Source of the DNA: Adineta steineri | Taxonomy: Eukaryota; Rotifera; Eurotatoria; Adinetida; Adinetidae | Assembly (NCBI GenBank): GCA_905250115.1 | Contig: CAJNOI010000010.1 | Location: 1,067,392-1,131,391, forward strand | Length of the DNA stretch: 64,000 nucleotides | Direction of reading: 5' to 3' | Shown here: one piece after another, positions 11,574 through 24,400 of the stretch | Numbering within the stretch: the stretch's first letter is position 1 | Layout: every line of letters begins with the position of its first letter | Made by a program: the position numbers and the translations under genes | The notes under the pieces: model-generated | Database searches by the model: none | Told to the model about the DNA's origin: nothing | What the model saw: the letters and a program-made list of their open reading frames with translations, nothing else

Positions 11574-12270
11574 AATATAAAATATAAAATATAGACCAAT
11601 TTGGTAAAAAACTACTTACGAGTCTTGAAGTCGTGATGCTAGGTTGTTTTTCAAAGCGTGAATATTCATAAGATCTCAGGCTAAATTTTACATATTTTAA
11701 AACTTTTGCACATAATTATATGGTTTTTTCTATAAAGCATCACAATCTCAGAAATAAGATATAGACACCCATTCGCATATTTAATACAATTATTGTTGGT
11801 GTGTTTTCTTTCTCAAAGAACTGTAAAACTAGACGGATGTCGAGCAGTATGTTTAAAAACTGTACCAATCAGATTTTTATATCTTGAGAGTGGCTGTGGG
11901 TGTGGGTGTAGTCAGAAGAGCATTTATCAACATCCACACTCACATGCATAACTACCTCTTTACTTTAGAATTTTCAAATAAAAGAATTATTTCATTTTTT
12001 AATAAAAAAGAAGTTTTTAATCAACTATATTTGCATCATTGAAATAAAAATGATTTTCATTTGAAAATATTTTCCTAATTCAAACTGTTATGAAAATCAA
12101 ATAAATAAGCTTTAATTAAAAAGTCTAAAGAGATTGTTTGGAATTAATTTTATTCATTAAAAATTAAATTTAACAAAAAGAAAATTTCATTTTACTAAAA
12201 CAAAGTCAACTACAATTTTTCTTCTTATTTTCGCCCTTTTCTGATTTAAAAATAATGAAAAAGATTTTGA
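11574..12270. other. AT-rich intergenic DNA
   Basis: It contains one telomere-like inverted element (11880-11946). No coding exons for an N-terminal part of the following NHL gene were recognised. Confidence 0.55.
11880..11946. repeat. Telomere-like inverted element, copy 7
   Basis: The left arm carries GGCTGTGGGTGTGGGTGTAG and the right arm CATCCACACTCACATGC, with a spacer of about 20 bp. The left arm holds almost three TGTGGG units. Confidence 0.7.
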
Positions 12271-13221
12271 ATGAAAAGAAAATGTTTTATTTTAGAACAG
12301 GTTCAAACAAAAAAGAATAAATTTCAACAATTTGCAATTACTGTTGCTGGAGGAAACGAAAAAGGACAGGAATTAAATCAACTCTCTGATCCTCATGGGA
12401 TCTTTATTGGTAATGATAAATCAGTTTATATTGCTGATTGGTCAAATCATCGTATCGTTAAATGGAAATTGAATTCAAATATTGGTCAAATTACTGTAGA
12501 TGGGAATGGAAAAGGAAATCAAAATAATCAATTGAATTACCCAACAGATATAATTTTTGATAAAGAAAATAATGCTTTTATTATTTCTGACTGGGGAAAC
12601 GAACGAGTAATTCGATATTTTGATCAAAATCAAATAAATAAACAAATTATTATTTCAAATATTAAATGTTGTGGTCTGACAATCGATAAAAATGGATATA
12701 TTTATGCTTCTGATCACGAGAAGAATGAAGTAAGACGATGGAAACGAGGAGATGAAACAGGTGAATTAGTTGCAGGTGGAAATGGCAAAGGAACTGATCT
12801 TAATCAACTCAACTATCCTCGTTATATCTTTATTGATGAAGATTATTCTCTTTATATATCAGATTCTTTGAATCATCGTGTGATGAAATGGAAAAAAAAT
12901 GCAAAAGAAGGAATTATTGTTGCTGGTGGAAATGGTGAAGGAGGTAATCTCAATCAATTGTCTAAACCTCGAGGGATAATTATTGATTATTTGGGTCAAA
13001 TCTATGTAGCAGATTCGAGAAATAATCGAATAATGCGTTGGTGTGAAGGAAAAGGTGAAGGTGATATTGTTGTTGGTGGAAATGGTAAAGGGAATCAATC
13101 AAATCAATTGAATTTACCCCTAGGTTTATCATTTGATAATGAAGAAAATCTTTATGTTGTTGATAATAATAATCATCGAATCCAAAAATATGAAAATATT
13201 TCAAATGAAACCTTTTTTTAA
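12271..13221 (+). CDS. NHL-repeat beta-propeller protein
   Basis: An open frame of 316 codons made almost wholly of NHL repeats: six blades of the type VAGGNGxGxxLNQLxxPxGIxxD, each followed by xxIYVADxxNxRI. NHL propellers bind proteins or RNA; the partner here is unknown. There is no signal peptide or transmembrane segment. An acceptor-like TTTTATTTTAG lies inside the first codons (ending 12294), and the downstream paralog at 26860 has its NHL exon joined in phase 1 to a coiled-coil exon. The true 5' end may therefore be an exon junction rather than the ATG, with an upstream exon that is lost or not recognised. It is the closest relative in the window of the NHL gene at 26860-28171 (shared VMRWCEG/IMRWCEG and LGQIYVADS blocks). 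Confidence 0.8.
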   Translation: MKRKCFILEQVQTKKNKFQQFAITVAGGNEKGQELNQLSDPHGIFIGNDKSVYIADWSNHRIVKWKLNSNIGQITVDGNGKGNQNNQLNYPTDIIFDKENNAFIISDWGNERVIRYFDQNQINKQIIISNIKCCGLTIDKNGYIYASDHEKNEVRRWKRGDETGELVAGGNGKGTDLNQLNYPRYIFIDEDYSLYISDSLNHRVMKWKKNAKEGIIVAGGNGEGGNLNQLSKPRGIIIDYLGQIYVADSRNNRIMRWCEGKGEGDIVVGGNGKGNQSNQLNLPLGLSFDNEENLYVVDNNNHRIQKYENISNETFF

Positions 13222-15465
13222 TTTAATTTGATAAAACTTCGATTTTTAGTTTTGAAAATAAATACAAAACATTAATTTATGGAAAATCTTCAACAAAAAT
13301 AAATAAATATTTGTTAGTTTTAATTTAAAACTAATAAAACCAAAATAAATAAATTAATTCGGATAGAATTTTTCTTGAATAAATCAAACTAAAAGAATGT
13401 GAAAGAAAATTGAATTAAAAAAAGTTTAATTTTTATAGAAAAATCAAATGAAATATTTTTCAAATTCAGAAAAACATTCGAATTAATAAAAAAATCATGT
13501 AAATAGAAACAAATTGTATTTTTTATTAGATTTACTTTTTGTGATTTTATGATTTATTGAGAGAAAGGAAAGAGAGAAGAAAAAAGAGAAATCAGTAAGA
13601 ATGAAATCTGTCCAAACCGAAAAATTAGATTAAGAAAATCTATTTTTGAAAAGAAAAGATTACTTTTACATTTAAATATTAAAAAAAAAATTTTAATTAT
13701 TGATAATTTAATTTTAAAATCTAAATAAAAAGAAAAAATAAATATAATATATTTTATAAAGTTTCATTAGTTAACAAAATGATTCACCGAATTCAATTAA
13801 AATAATAAAATGATGAAGAAAAGTTGAAAGACTTTTCTATTTTACTGATAAACAAAAGACAATAAAATAAAAATCTCTCAATGAAATGATTATCTTACAA
13901 ATTATTAGATATTTTTCATTTAAAGAAAACAATGAAATTGAATGAATAAATATTCAATTGAAATTCAAATGACTTTATAAGAAATATTTTATTTCACTTT
14001 TACAATTAATTATTTTATCTTATTCTCAAAAGTAACAATATTTTCGAGTCAAATTCTTTAACATCATCAGTTCAGTGTTCAACAAGTGAACCAATACGAA
14101 GGGTGTGAGTATTCATTTTTTTCTAATGCCCATACCCACACCCTCATACATCGTATGCAAAAGGAGATAAAAATAATCCAAATTCACTATTCACTTCTTT
14201 TCCATCTAGTTAATTACCTTGTAAACGAATTTTTTTTTGTCAAATGGATGCAGACACAAATAAGAGAATTCTTCAACAATCAATCGTTGACTTCATATGA
14301 AGCGTTATTCAAAATATCATTTTATATAAGTTTCCTTCAATTAAGAAATTAAAAATCAGCTCAGAGTGAGGAACTCATCAATGACAGTCAAATCCGTGAT
14401 ACAGCACAAGCAGATAGATATATATGATAAATTTTGTAAGCACATATTATCATTACAAGAAGGTAGAGTAAAAATTCTTTTTCTAGTAACGAAGTTCTCT
14501 AAGAAACCTTCTCGCCTGCCACTATTTATTATGATTGAAAAATGGTGAGTCTCCTTAATTTTGTCGTGTTATATCTTATCGTAATTGTTAACATTTCTTG
14601 AAGAGTAAAAATGAGAGAATCTAAGTCGAGTCTTCGACTATCTAGTTATGATTTGATTAAGAATCTGAATCTTTTTCCTGCGCAGATATTGCTTTGGTAG
14701 TGATCATTTCAATCGAGAGATAGGTGTATTTATATTTTACGCAATAAAAGAATTATTAAATTCAATTCAAATAATAATTGTGCTTCATTCACTTGTTTTC
14801 TGAATGTGGCATATTAAATTGTAATAGAATTCGGTTGTTTTATCTAGCTAACTACTCATTTTACTAACGATAAAGTAAAGTGAAGCACTTTTTGATATTC
14901 TGCTGATGGATGTTTGCGATAGAATGGCTATTTAATAACAGGTCTTGCTAATCAGCTTTTAATTGTTCTATATGATCTAAGTAATATTTTTCGGTCGCAT
15001 TTCATTCTTCGCTACGAATGAGAGAGAGAACTAATGAAGTTTATCATCATATGAATGCCACATAAAAAATGATAATATCTGTATTTAATATTTGTCTTTA
15101 TTAACTGACCATTTTTTGAAAACTATTTCAGACACTAATTTTGAAATGTTAAGCAAGTTTCAATTCTATTTAATCGTTAGTTCGACATTTTGTCGAATCA
15201 TTTTCAGTTTATAAATAATATTTTTAGGGATGAAAGCTACAATGACATAAAATTTTATTAAATGAACAAGCTGAGAAATTGATATGACAACTTTTTTCAG
15301 AAACAACACTTTCGAAACTTGTGAGATTTTGTCTTGATACTGGATATATCTATGCAAAAGACAGCGAATGTTCTGTCTAGTGGAAATTTCTCGATTAATT
15401 GTCAAATTGAAGCGAATACTATATGAATAAATTAGAAGAGTTCTGATATAATGAAGAAATATTGA
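13222..15465. other. Very AT-rich intergenic DNA
   Basis: From 13222 to about 14040 the sequence is extremely AT-rich with no coding signal. A telomere-like element lies at 14100-14148. Frames at 14086-14548 and 15166-15405 have no recognisable similarity and unconvincing composition. Confidence 0.6.
14100..14148. repeat. Telomere-like inverted element, copy 8
   Basis: The left arm is GAAGGGTGTGAGTATTC and the right arm ATACCCACACCCTCATAC. The flanks read TACGA on the left and TCGTA on the right, extending the inverted symmetry. Confidence 0.65.
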
Positions 15466-18400
15466 TTATTGATGAATTAATCGTCGCCATCGTTTGAAAG
15501 ATTCTTGAAATGTTTTTCTGTACAATCCTGAAGGAAGGACAAAGATAATAAAGATAAGCATCGATGGAGTAAATGAAATGAAATAACCAAAAATAAATAA
15601 TAATCGATGGTTCGATGGATTGACACATTCAGATAACATTGACATAATCAGACGAGGTAAAGACAGAATTAGAAGAATAATTGGACTGATTAATAGTTGT
15701 TTATGTTCATTAAATTGATGATAAATATGTTCTCTTAGAGTTTGTCTTGTTTGAGCTGTTGATCGTTGTCGGGCTGATCCAAATATGATGAATAAAGCAG
15801 AACAAAGATTGATAATACATGGGCCAACAAGATGGAAAAATAGAATGATTGTATTGTATTGTTGAATAGAAGGAGAATAACGAGTTAAACACCATCTATT
15901 GATATCCACTTTATTTGTCTCCATTTTTACCTCACGCAACTCTCGATGTATAGGTTCGTGAATGATTGAACCCATGATACAGAATGGTAAGACGAGAATT
16001 ATCCATCGAGCAATGCGTTGACTTTTTTGTTTATTGAAGTTAACTCCTTTGAAAACAAGAATCGCTCTTTCAATGGCTACACAAGCATTAAGCCAAGCAT
16101 CCAAATATAGACAAAGCTTGAGAAGTGGTTCGATCAATAAACAACCTCCTCGAACAACAGAAAAACGAATTGATAGATCCATTTGAGTAAGAACAACAAA
16201 CCAAAACTTCACTACAAACATGCTGATCGTAAGAAACGAAGTAATCGAGGATGCTAAGAGATAAATGCCACATCCAACTTGTCGTAGATCTTTACTTTGA
16301 AATGTTAGTAGAGACAACAAACTATTGATTAAACCTCCAACAAACATAATCATTGTTAGAGCAGCATTGATTTTCACCAATACTGTCTGATCAGTCAATG
16401 TCATATTTGATCGAATTTCGTCACGTAAAATATCATCGAGAGTGACACCAATACTTTTTTTGTAGAACTGACATTTTTGACCAATGAAACAACTGGTCTG
16501 ACTTTGAGCTGAAGACAGAAATACATGGTCATTAAGAGATGAGATCAATCTTTCTCAACTTAACAAAGCTATGCAGGCGCAGATTTGTAAGCAATAATAG
16601 TCTATCGAAATCATTTGTCTATACATGACCTATTGTGTGGAGATTAGATTTATATATTTCTATTTTCTGTTTAATGTCTTACGATGAATTTACTCATTTT
16701 TGTAAAGATGTGTCTACATATGAGCTCAATAAGTTTTCAAAGATTGCAAGGTAATGAAATCTGAGATAGTGTGAAATCACTAAAGAATAGATCTTCTCGA
16801 ATACATCGTTGATTCAAGAAGAAAAGTTGTATTCATTTACCTACCTGATTTAACTCGTGCAATCCATCTAATCACGACTAAATTGTAATACTGAGACTTG
16901 ATCTCATCTAATTGGAAGATAATCGCCCAACTTCAAAAAAAGGAGTTCCGATGTGGTTCTATTTCTGGACAATAATTCTATTGAATTATACGATCTATCT
17001 GAAATTCTTAGATCTTTTATTATTCACGAGTGAAAGTGAAGTCCAGTAGGATGCTGTATTTCTCTGTTGATGATTTACAAATAATACAAAATACTTACTG
17101 TAAGGATCAAGAGTAATGTTATTTGGGCCAGATGTCAAAATGGAAAACCGTCCCGTCATATTTGGAGAAGATGTTGTCACCACTAATATATATTTAGTGC
17201 TAGCGTAAAGATAAACGCTGAACCTGAAATTTAGATGAAAACAGCTTCGATAAACCTGTGAGAGTTGACTCTCGATAGGATTCATTGGATTAAAATCATC
17301 TTTGTAAATATCACCAAATGTATCCATACTGCTAGAACTACTCAAAGCATAGTATCCAGTTTCCACTACATTCACTCGTATAGTTTCATAGTAATAATTT
17401 GATTTTCGACAATCTCGAGAATATGTTTGACTAATCGTAGTCAACTGTGATGAATATTTTGATTGTGCATCTGATGAATATGGTATTTCGATGACTGATG
17501 GAGAACCTATGTGATGAAAACAAAAATAACAGTCAAGGTTAATGATAGATCTTGATTGACTGAGTGAAAGACGAATCGTCTGGATGTAAGAAAGAAAATT
17601 GAGCATCGTAAGCATATCTCTTATATGTCTTGAATATCGAAAGGCATGTTGAAGCTGAGCCTATAGCTTTCTAAAGACATGACTCTCTATAATATCACTC
17701 ACAATGAAATAATTAAGTCGTAAATGGAGAGTGAGAATAGAATCTATAAACATTTTTCTGTACTAGAACCCTTGATAATGTGTGTCACGAATGAGTTTGG
17801 AATAACTTCTTTACTACAAAAATGGATAATGTCCCAATGTTTGAGATAGGAAAAATTGTTTATTTATAGTCTAATCCTCCTGTTATTGTAATTTATTCAA
17901 AAATTAGACTACGTAAGGATATCTTTTAGATTCATATAAAGTAAAAATATGTTTATATTTTTTATTTATGATACATTATATTTAAATGTTTGCACCATTT
18001 TTTTGTTTATAGGAGCATTGAGTGATAAGGATATGTTCTGACAAAAAGCAAAGTTTTTTTCATTTTATGATCACGAACAGGGATTCACGCCGATTTGTAG
18101 GTTATTGACATCGGATTAGTGATCAATTGATCTGATCCCATCCGTAATATTCTGTTATTTGATGGATTTAACGTAACTATTTGTGTAAAGTTTTCTTCTT
18201 ATAATACAAATGTCATCTTACAAGACAAGTTTTTATTTGCGGATATGCTAAACTCAACTAGATACTAATGCTAATGTTGACACATATTCAATTAATACTT
18301 ATAGTGCAAACACTTACTCATGGTCTTGAGATTAACATTATTTGGACCGGATACAAATATTAAGAATTCACCTGTCTCCTTGGGGGTATAGGTTGTCACA

Positions 18401-21400
18401 ATCAATATATATGTAATACTGGTTTCAAGAGCAATTGTGAATTTAAACTGAAGTGGTTTGCAGTTGACATCAGCGGACAAGAGTTGATTTTCATGTGGAT
18501 TAGATGGATCGAAATAATCTTTGTAAATAGAGCCGTGTGTGGACATATTGCTTTTGCTGAAGAAAGTGTAAAGACCACTTCGACGAATAGTCACTTGTAT
18601 CGCTTCATAGTAAAAAGTTGAACCTGAACCGAAACAACTGCGTAAATATGTTGAACTGTTCGTTGTCAATTTTGATGCATAAACTGTTTGAACAGCTGAT
18701 GAAGTATTTACTAACGAAAAAGAAAATTAATTCAATTTTGTATAATATGGAAATAAGTGTAAACAATTTGAAATATTCCTTTCTCTCTCTCAGATACATT
18801 TACCGAAAGCGACTGGAAGTGATATGAATCTTAGTCTCTATCGAACAGAAATATCTGTATATATCATTTTGTAGATTGAGTCTATCTATATTTTTTATCG
18901 ATTATGAATATGTGCAGCTGATTATCCATCAAAATACTATAAATACTCACGAATACGATTGAGACCGATATAGCTTGGGCCGGATACTTGAATTGAAACA
19001 TTCCCTGTTACATTTCGAGAAGATGTTGTTATAACGAAAATGTATTTCATGTTGGCTTCAAGAAAATCTCTGAGCTGAAACTGACCTCCATTTCCATAGT
19101 TTCCTTTATGGCTGAGGACATTTTTGAGCACATCGAATGGATTGAAATCATTTTTGTAGATATAAGCGTACATGGTTTCCATCTCGCTGCTGATTAGGAA
19201 AGTATAATATCCAGTTACAGTGACGTTCATTTGTATCGCTTCATAATACGAATCGAATTCTGAACAATCTTGAAAATAGATTAAACTATTTGTTGTCAAC
19301 GATGATAAATACATTGATTTTTTTTGTAATAAGTTATCTATTGAATGAAACAAATCAATCAGTACTTGTATTTTCACAATAAAGAAAAGAAATGATTGCG
19401 CATATTTTTAGTTTGCTTTTCACTCTATTTACTGATGAGAGTTGAATCGTTTGTTTTAGAGCAATGCTTTTAAAGGAACTAAAGAAAAACATGAACTAAA
19501 TTATCTATATAGCGTCCTTACAATAAGTATCGATGTTAATCCTTAAAATCTGCATGTTCTCCCAAAAGACGTTGTAATAATTGTAACAAAGAAATGTTAT
19601 AAAACCTCGTATACAAAAACGAGTACCATTCTGGACTAAGAAAGTCTAGTAGGTCATAGACTTACAGATTTATGACTTCTTCATTATCGTCTTTATCTTT
19701 AAACTTTTCTTCTTTTATAAGTATAATGTACAACATTAGTTTTGTTGTCAATATCACCAAGCATAACAATAAACCATCTGATGAAACTATTTTTGATAAA
19801 GTTCTAGTTAATCTATGGGTATGGCATGAGATCATCAAGAAAATGTCGGTTTGAAGTGATAATCAATCTTAACAAATCAAAATATTCTCTTACTCAACCC
19901 ATTGTTAAAATATTACAAGAGAGACTCTTTAATTATTTTTTATTCTAATAAAGCATATCTTGAATAACTAAGTAAGGATGAAACTTTTTCTTTTTTCTCG
20001 TTGTTGCATTTCTCTGTGAAGATACTGACCGACGTTTAAATCTCACTCGTTTGTGATAATCCTGATTCTACTCTTGTTCATCAGTCAAAATCGTGAGCGC
20101 AAGTATAACATAATCTTTTTCTCATCGCGAGAGTAATGGTGACATTCTGAATCTCTATGATTGCGCCACGAGTTGTGATTAACACTTTAGTATAGGTTTA
20201 TTTTTCTCTGACAGATGTTTTATATCTACAAATTTGAATGCACATGGAACAACTATGCAAAACGACTTTTTGTTAATTTCAAAGCAATTTCTGAATTTTT
20301 TTTATATTCTGAAATATGAAATTCGACGCGAGAAGTTTTCCTTCTCATGAGTGTCTTACGTTTCATAAAATTATTCTCTTCATTATTTTCTACAGTTAAC
20401 AGCGGTAAGTGAGCGCAGATAATGGTGAATCAAAGAAAATTTATAAAGAAACTTCAGCAAAAATGGCTGAATTCATCTCCGACTTTTCTAATAAATACAT
20501 AGACATTCTAGCTGCTATCAGTAATATACAACTAACATAACGATAATGTTATCGATTGACTTTTGTAGAGAATTGTAAATAAGCAAGGTTTTTATTTTAT
20601 ATAGGTTGAAACTTGAAATTTGAACTTAACTATTCAATAATTCAGTTTGAAATCCACCGGGAGTTTCATTTTCATCTTCATCTTTTATGATAGTTTTTCT
20701 TTATAATTCTCTCTGAATAAATATTCATTAAAATGATATTGAAGATTTCATTCAATCACTCAAAACTTACCACATGATTCTTCCCAATATTGAAATTTTT
20801 GAATTCGATGATTAAATGTATCAGTAACAAACATGTTTCCAGAATGATCGAAACTAAAACCAAATGGAAATGTCAATTGATGAGATTGTGAACCCATTCC
20901 ATTACATCCAACTAAACATCGAAAACCGTTCAAGCTTGAACTAACAATGCGATGATTGTTACGATCCATAATGAATAAATATTTCTCAGCATCTAAGACA
21001 ACTTCGCTTGGGCAATTAAGTGGTGGATTTAGTGATCCACTTCCAGTCACTGTGATACCATCTAATTCTTCTGACTGGAACAACTGAACACGATTATTGT
21101 TACAATCTGCCACATATAAATCTAAGTTCACATCAACAAAGATTCCACGAGGACTATCGAGTCTATCCCAGATTGACCCTTTAATACCTTCTCCAGCAGC
21201 AATACGATTTGAAGTCATCACAGCATCATTTAATGATCTTTTCACAACTTGATGATGACTAGGCATTGAACAGTAAAGAGTATTATTGATATCGACAAAC
21301 AAACCATAACATGTTGAGTTAACATTCATCACAGTGACAAAAGTATTTGTTTCTACTATCCATTTCTGTACTTGACCATTCTTAAATCCATCATCAATAT

Positions 21401-24400
21401 AAACATCACCATTTGCTGTCACGAAGAGAGAATTAGGTAGTGTACAATTATTGTGAATGATTTTTGTTGGATTGACACTCTCTTCTTGCCATATTAGAAT
21501 TGTTTTATTTTGTTGATTAGCGACATAGATTGTGTTGTTTCTGTCCACAAAAACGGCGGTAGAATATTGGCCCAAAATCGAGCGATTAGCAAAGGTAATT
21601 CCATTGGAATTCCAAGTGGCCGTTGGACAAAACTTTGGTTGATTGAATGAAACAGCTGAAAACGAGAAAAATAGAAAGACTATTAGAGGAGAACTGTAAA
21701 GAAAATTAAGTTGTTATTTTACATATTCATAGAAGAAAGATAAAGTTTTTTCAAAGTTATTCTTGATGAAAAAAACATTTAGAAATACTTATCAAGATTG
21801 ATTTTAGCAATGACTTTATCAATTTTGATATGAAATGTAAATTATTATATTATTGAAATTTATTAGTTTAACTTTAGTTGAAAATCTTGTGAAAAATCTG
21901 AATAAATTGTATGATAGGAAATAGTCAAATACAGTAAAACTTTGTAAAGTGAACTCCCTCCTTTGTGAACACCCTGTTTAACTGAATACCTTCGGGAACG
22001 CCCGAGCACATTTTGCTGGTTTTGCATCCCTCGTATATGAAAACCCCTTGATTCAGAAATGTGAACAGATTTTTTGGGCCTGACTGTGTGTATGAATCTT
22101 GTAATGTGAACAATGATAGGTGGCGTGACACTTACGAAATACATTTCGATGAATTTTATTGGCTATATAGTTATATCCGTACAGAATACAGAAAGAAGAG
22201 AATAAAGAGAAACAATGAGAGAAATTCTTTCATTATCTGCCTTTTAATTATGGCAGCAAAAAATGACTTAAATTTAAAATAAAAGGTTAATTTAATTAAA
22301 GATGGTGAACAAGGAATGTCTTATCGATTATTGAAGGATAAATTTCATGTATCAGTTGGCAGTATATCAAATATTCTTGAAAGAAAAAATGAATATTTAG
22401 ACGATTATGAATATAACAAGAGCAAAAAAATGAAACGAAAATTACGTTCTTTCGTTCTTCAGTTTCAATCAAAACTAATCGGTATTTATCTTAATGGAAG
22501 CAATTTGAAACAAAAGACTATTCAAGAGTATTTTCAGCGGATTTAAAGAAAATCTTCATTTCTTATTTAAAATAGTTGTATTAAAAAGTATTTTGTGATA
22601 AATAATGATAAATTATTGAATAAAAGTATCAAGTGATGATCAGAGAGTACAGAAAATAGTAAAGGAATTGTATTTAGATTAATTTTTGTCAGACTCCCTC
22701 CTATATGATGATCACCCCATCATTGTGAACATTTTCGTAGGAACCAGCGGTGTTCACATTAGAGAAGTTTTACTGTATATCTCATTGACAATTACATATA
22801 TCACATTATAGATTGTCTTCAACTATTCAATATTACTCTCTGCAATTAAATATGATGATAACTATCATAAGAACAAATCAGCAATCAAACATTTCTTTAT
22901 AAGAAAATTCAATTTTTGGATGAAAAAAGAAGAAAAATTAGTTGTTAGAATTATTATATTATATTCGACCTATTTTTTTTAGTCAAACATGTCGAAATAT
23001 GAAATATGAAGTGAAATCATAGAATAATTTATATTAAAACTATCCGTAAAAATATGAACAAATTTTATTTCGATAAAAACTATTTCATTGATGAGATACT
23101 CTTTGAGACATGAAATGAAACATGAAAGCCATTTCTACCGATCCATTATGGACACAACTTTTTCTTTCCCTTTTCTTTATTCTAAATAAAAAGGCGAAGA
23201 TTGTTTGCCCTTGACGACTAACACATGGCTCTATCTAATCTGAACATTTCTTTTCCTTAGACACATTCTTCTACACATTGGTTTATTTAATCTTTCTCAA
23301 CTACTTTGTTTTCTTTCCTCTTTTATATTGAAATATCTTCATCTACTTCTGTAACTTATCTTTTCACATCTCTTCATTTCATTCAACTTTTCTTCAACTT
23401 ACCAAAAGAATCTTTCATTAGGAAAAATTTTTGAATTCGATTATTCCATTCATTAGTAACAAATATATTTCCAGAATGATCGAAACTAAAACTAAATGGA
23501 AAATTCAGTTGCTTGGATTGTGAACCGCTTCCATAACATCCAACTAAACATCGAAAACCATTCAGGCCTGAAGCAACAATGCGATGATTGTTACGATCCA
23601 CAATGAATAAATATTTATCAGCATCTAAGATAATTCCAGATGGACAACGAAGTGTGATTGTTGGATTTAGTGATCTGTATCCAACTGCTGTGATGCCATT
23701 TGATTCTCCCGGCTGAAACAACTGAACTCGATCATTTGAACAATCTGTCACATATAAATCCAAATTCACATCAACAAAAATCCCATAAGGATAAAAAAGT
23801 TGATTCGAGGCTGATCCTTCAATATCTGTTCCAGCAGCAACAACATTTGAAATCATCACAGCGTCATTCAATGATCTTTTCACTACTTGATGAAGAGCAG
23901 TCATTGAACAGTAAAGAGTATTATTGATATCGACAAACAAACCCCAACATGATGAGTTGACATTCATCACTGTGACAAAGGTATTTATTTCTGCACTCCA
24001 TCTCTGCACTCGACCATTCATCTCGCCATCATCAATATAAATATCACCATTTGCTGTCACGAAGAGAGAATTGGGTAGTGTACAATTACTGTGAATGATG
24101 TTTATTGGATTGACACTCTCTTCTTGCCATATTAGAATTGTATTATTTTCTCGATTAGCGACATAGATTGTGTTGTTTGTGCTCACAAAGATGGAGCGAG
24201 GATCTTGACCAACAGTCGATCGATTAGCAAAGGTAATTCCATTGGAATTCCAAATGGGTGTTGGAGAAAACTTTGGTTGATTTAATGACAAAGCTAAAAC
24301 GAGAGAAATAAAAATAACATTAGAGAAGAATACCAAACGAAACGAAATAAAAGTGCTAATCTATGTTTTTTCTCGAAAAAACTCATTCAGATTAGTTTTC

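Noticed and set aside
14086..14548. Two consecutive plus-strand frames
   Set aside because: The first runs through a telomere-like element, and neither has recognisable similarity or consistent codon use.
16509..16548. Extra N-terminal residues for the 7TM exon as a free-standing receptor gene
   Set aside because: The frame before 16508 has no ATG, and TTTCTGTCTTCAG is a strong acceptor whose phase fits the upstream beta-domain exon.
22061..22546. Intact transposase gene inside the pogo-like element
   Set aside because: An in-frame stop precedes the helix-turn-helix and the catalytic core is missing, so no working transposase is encoded.
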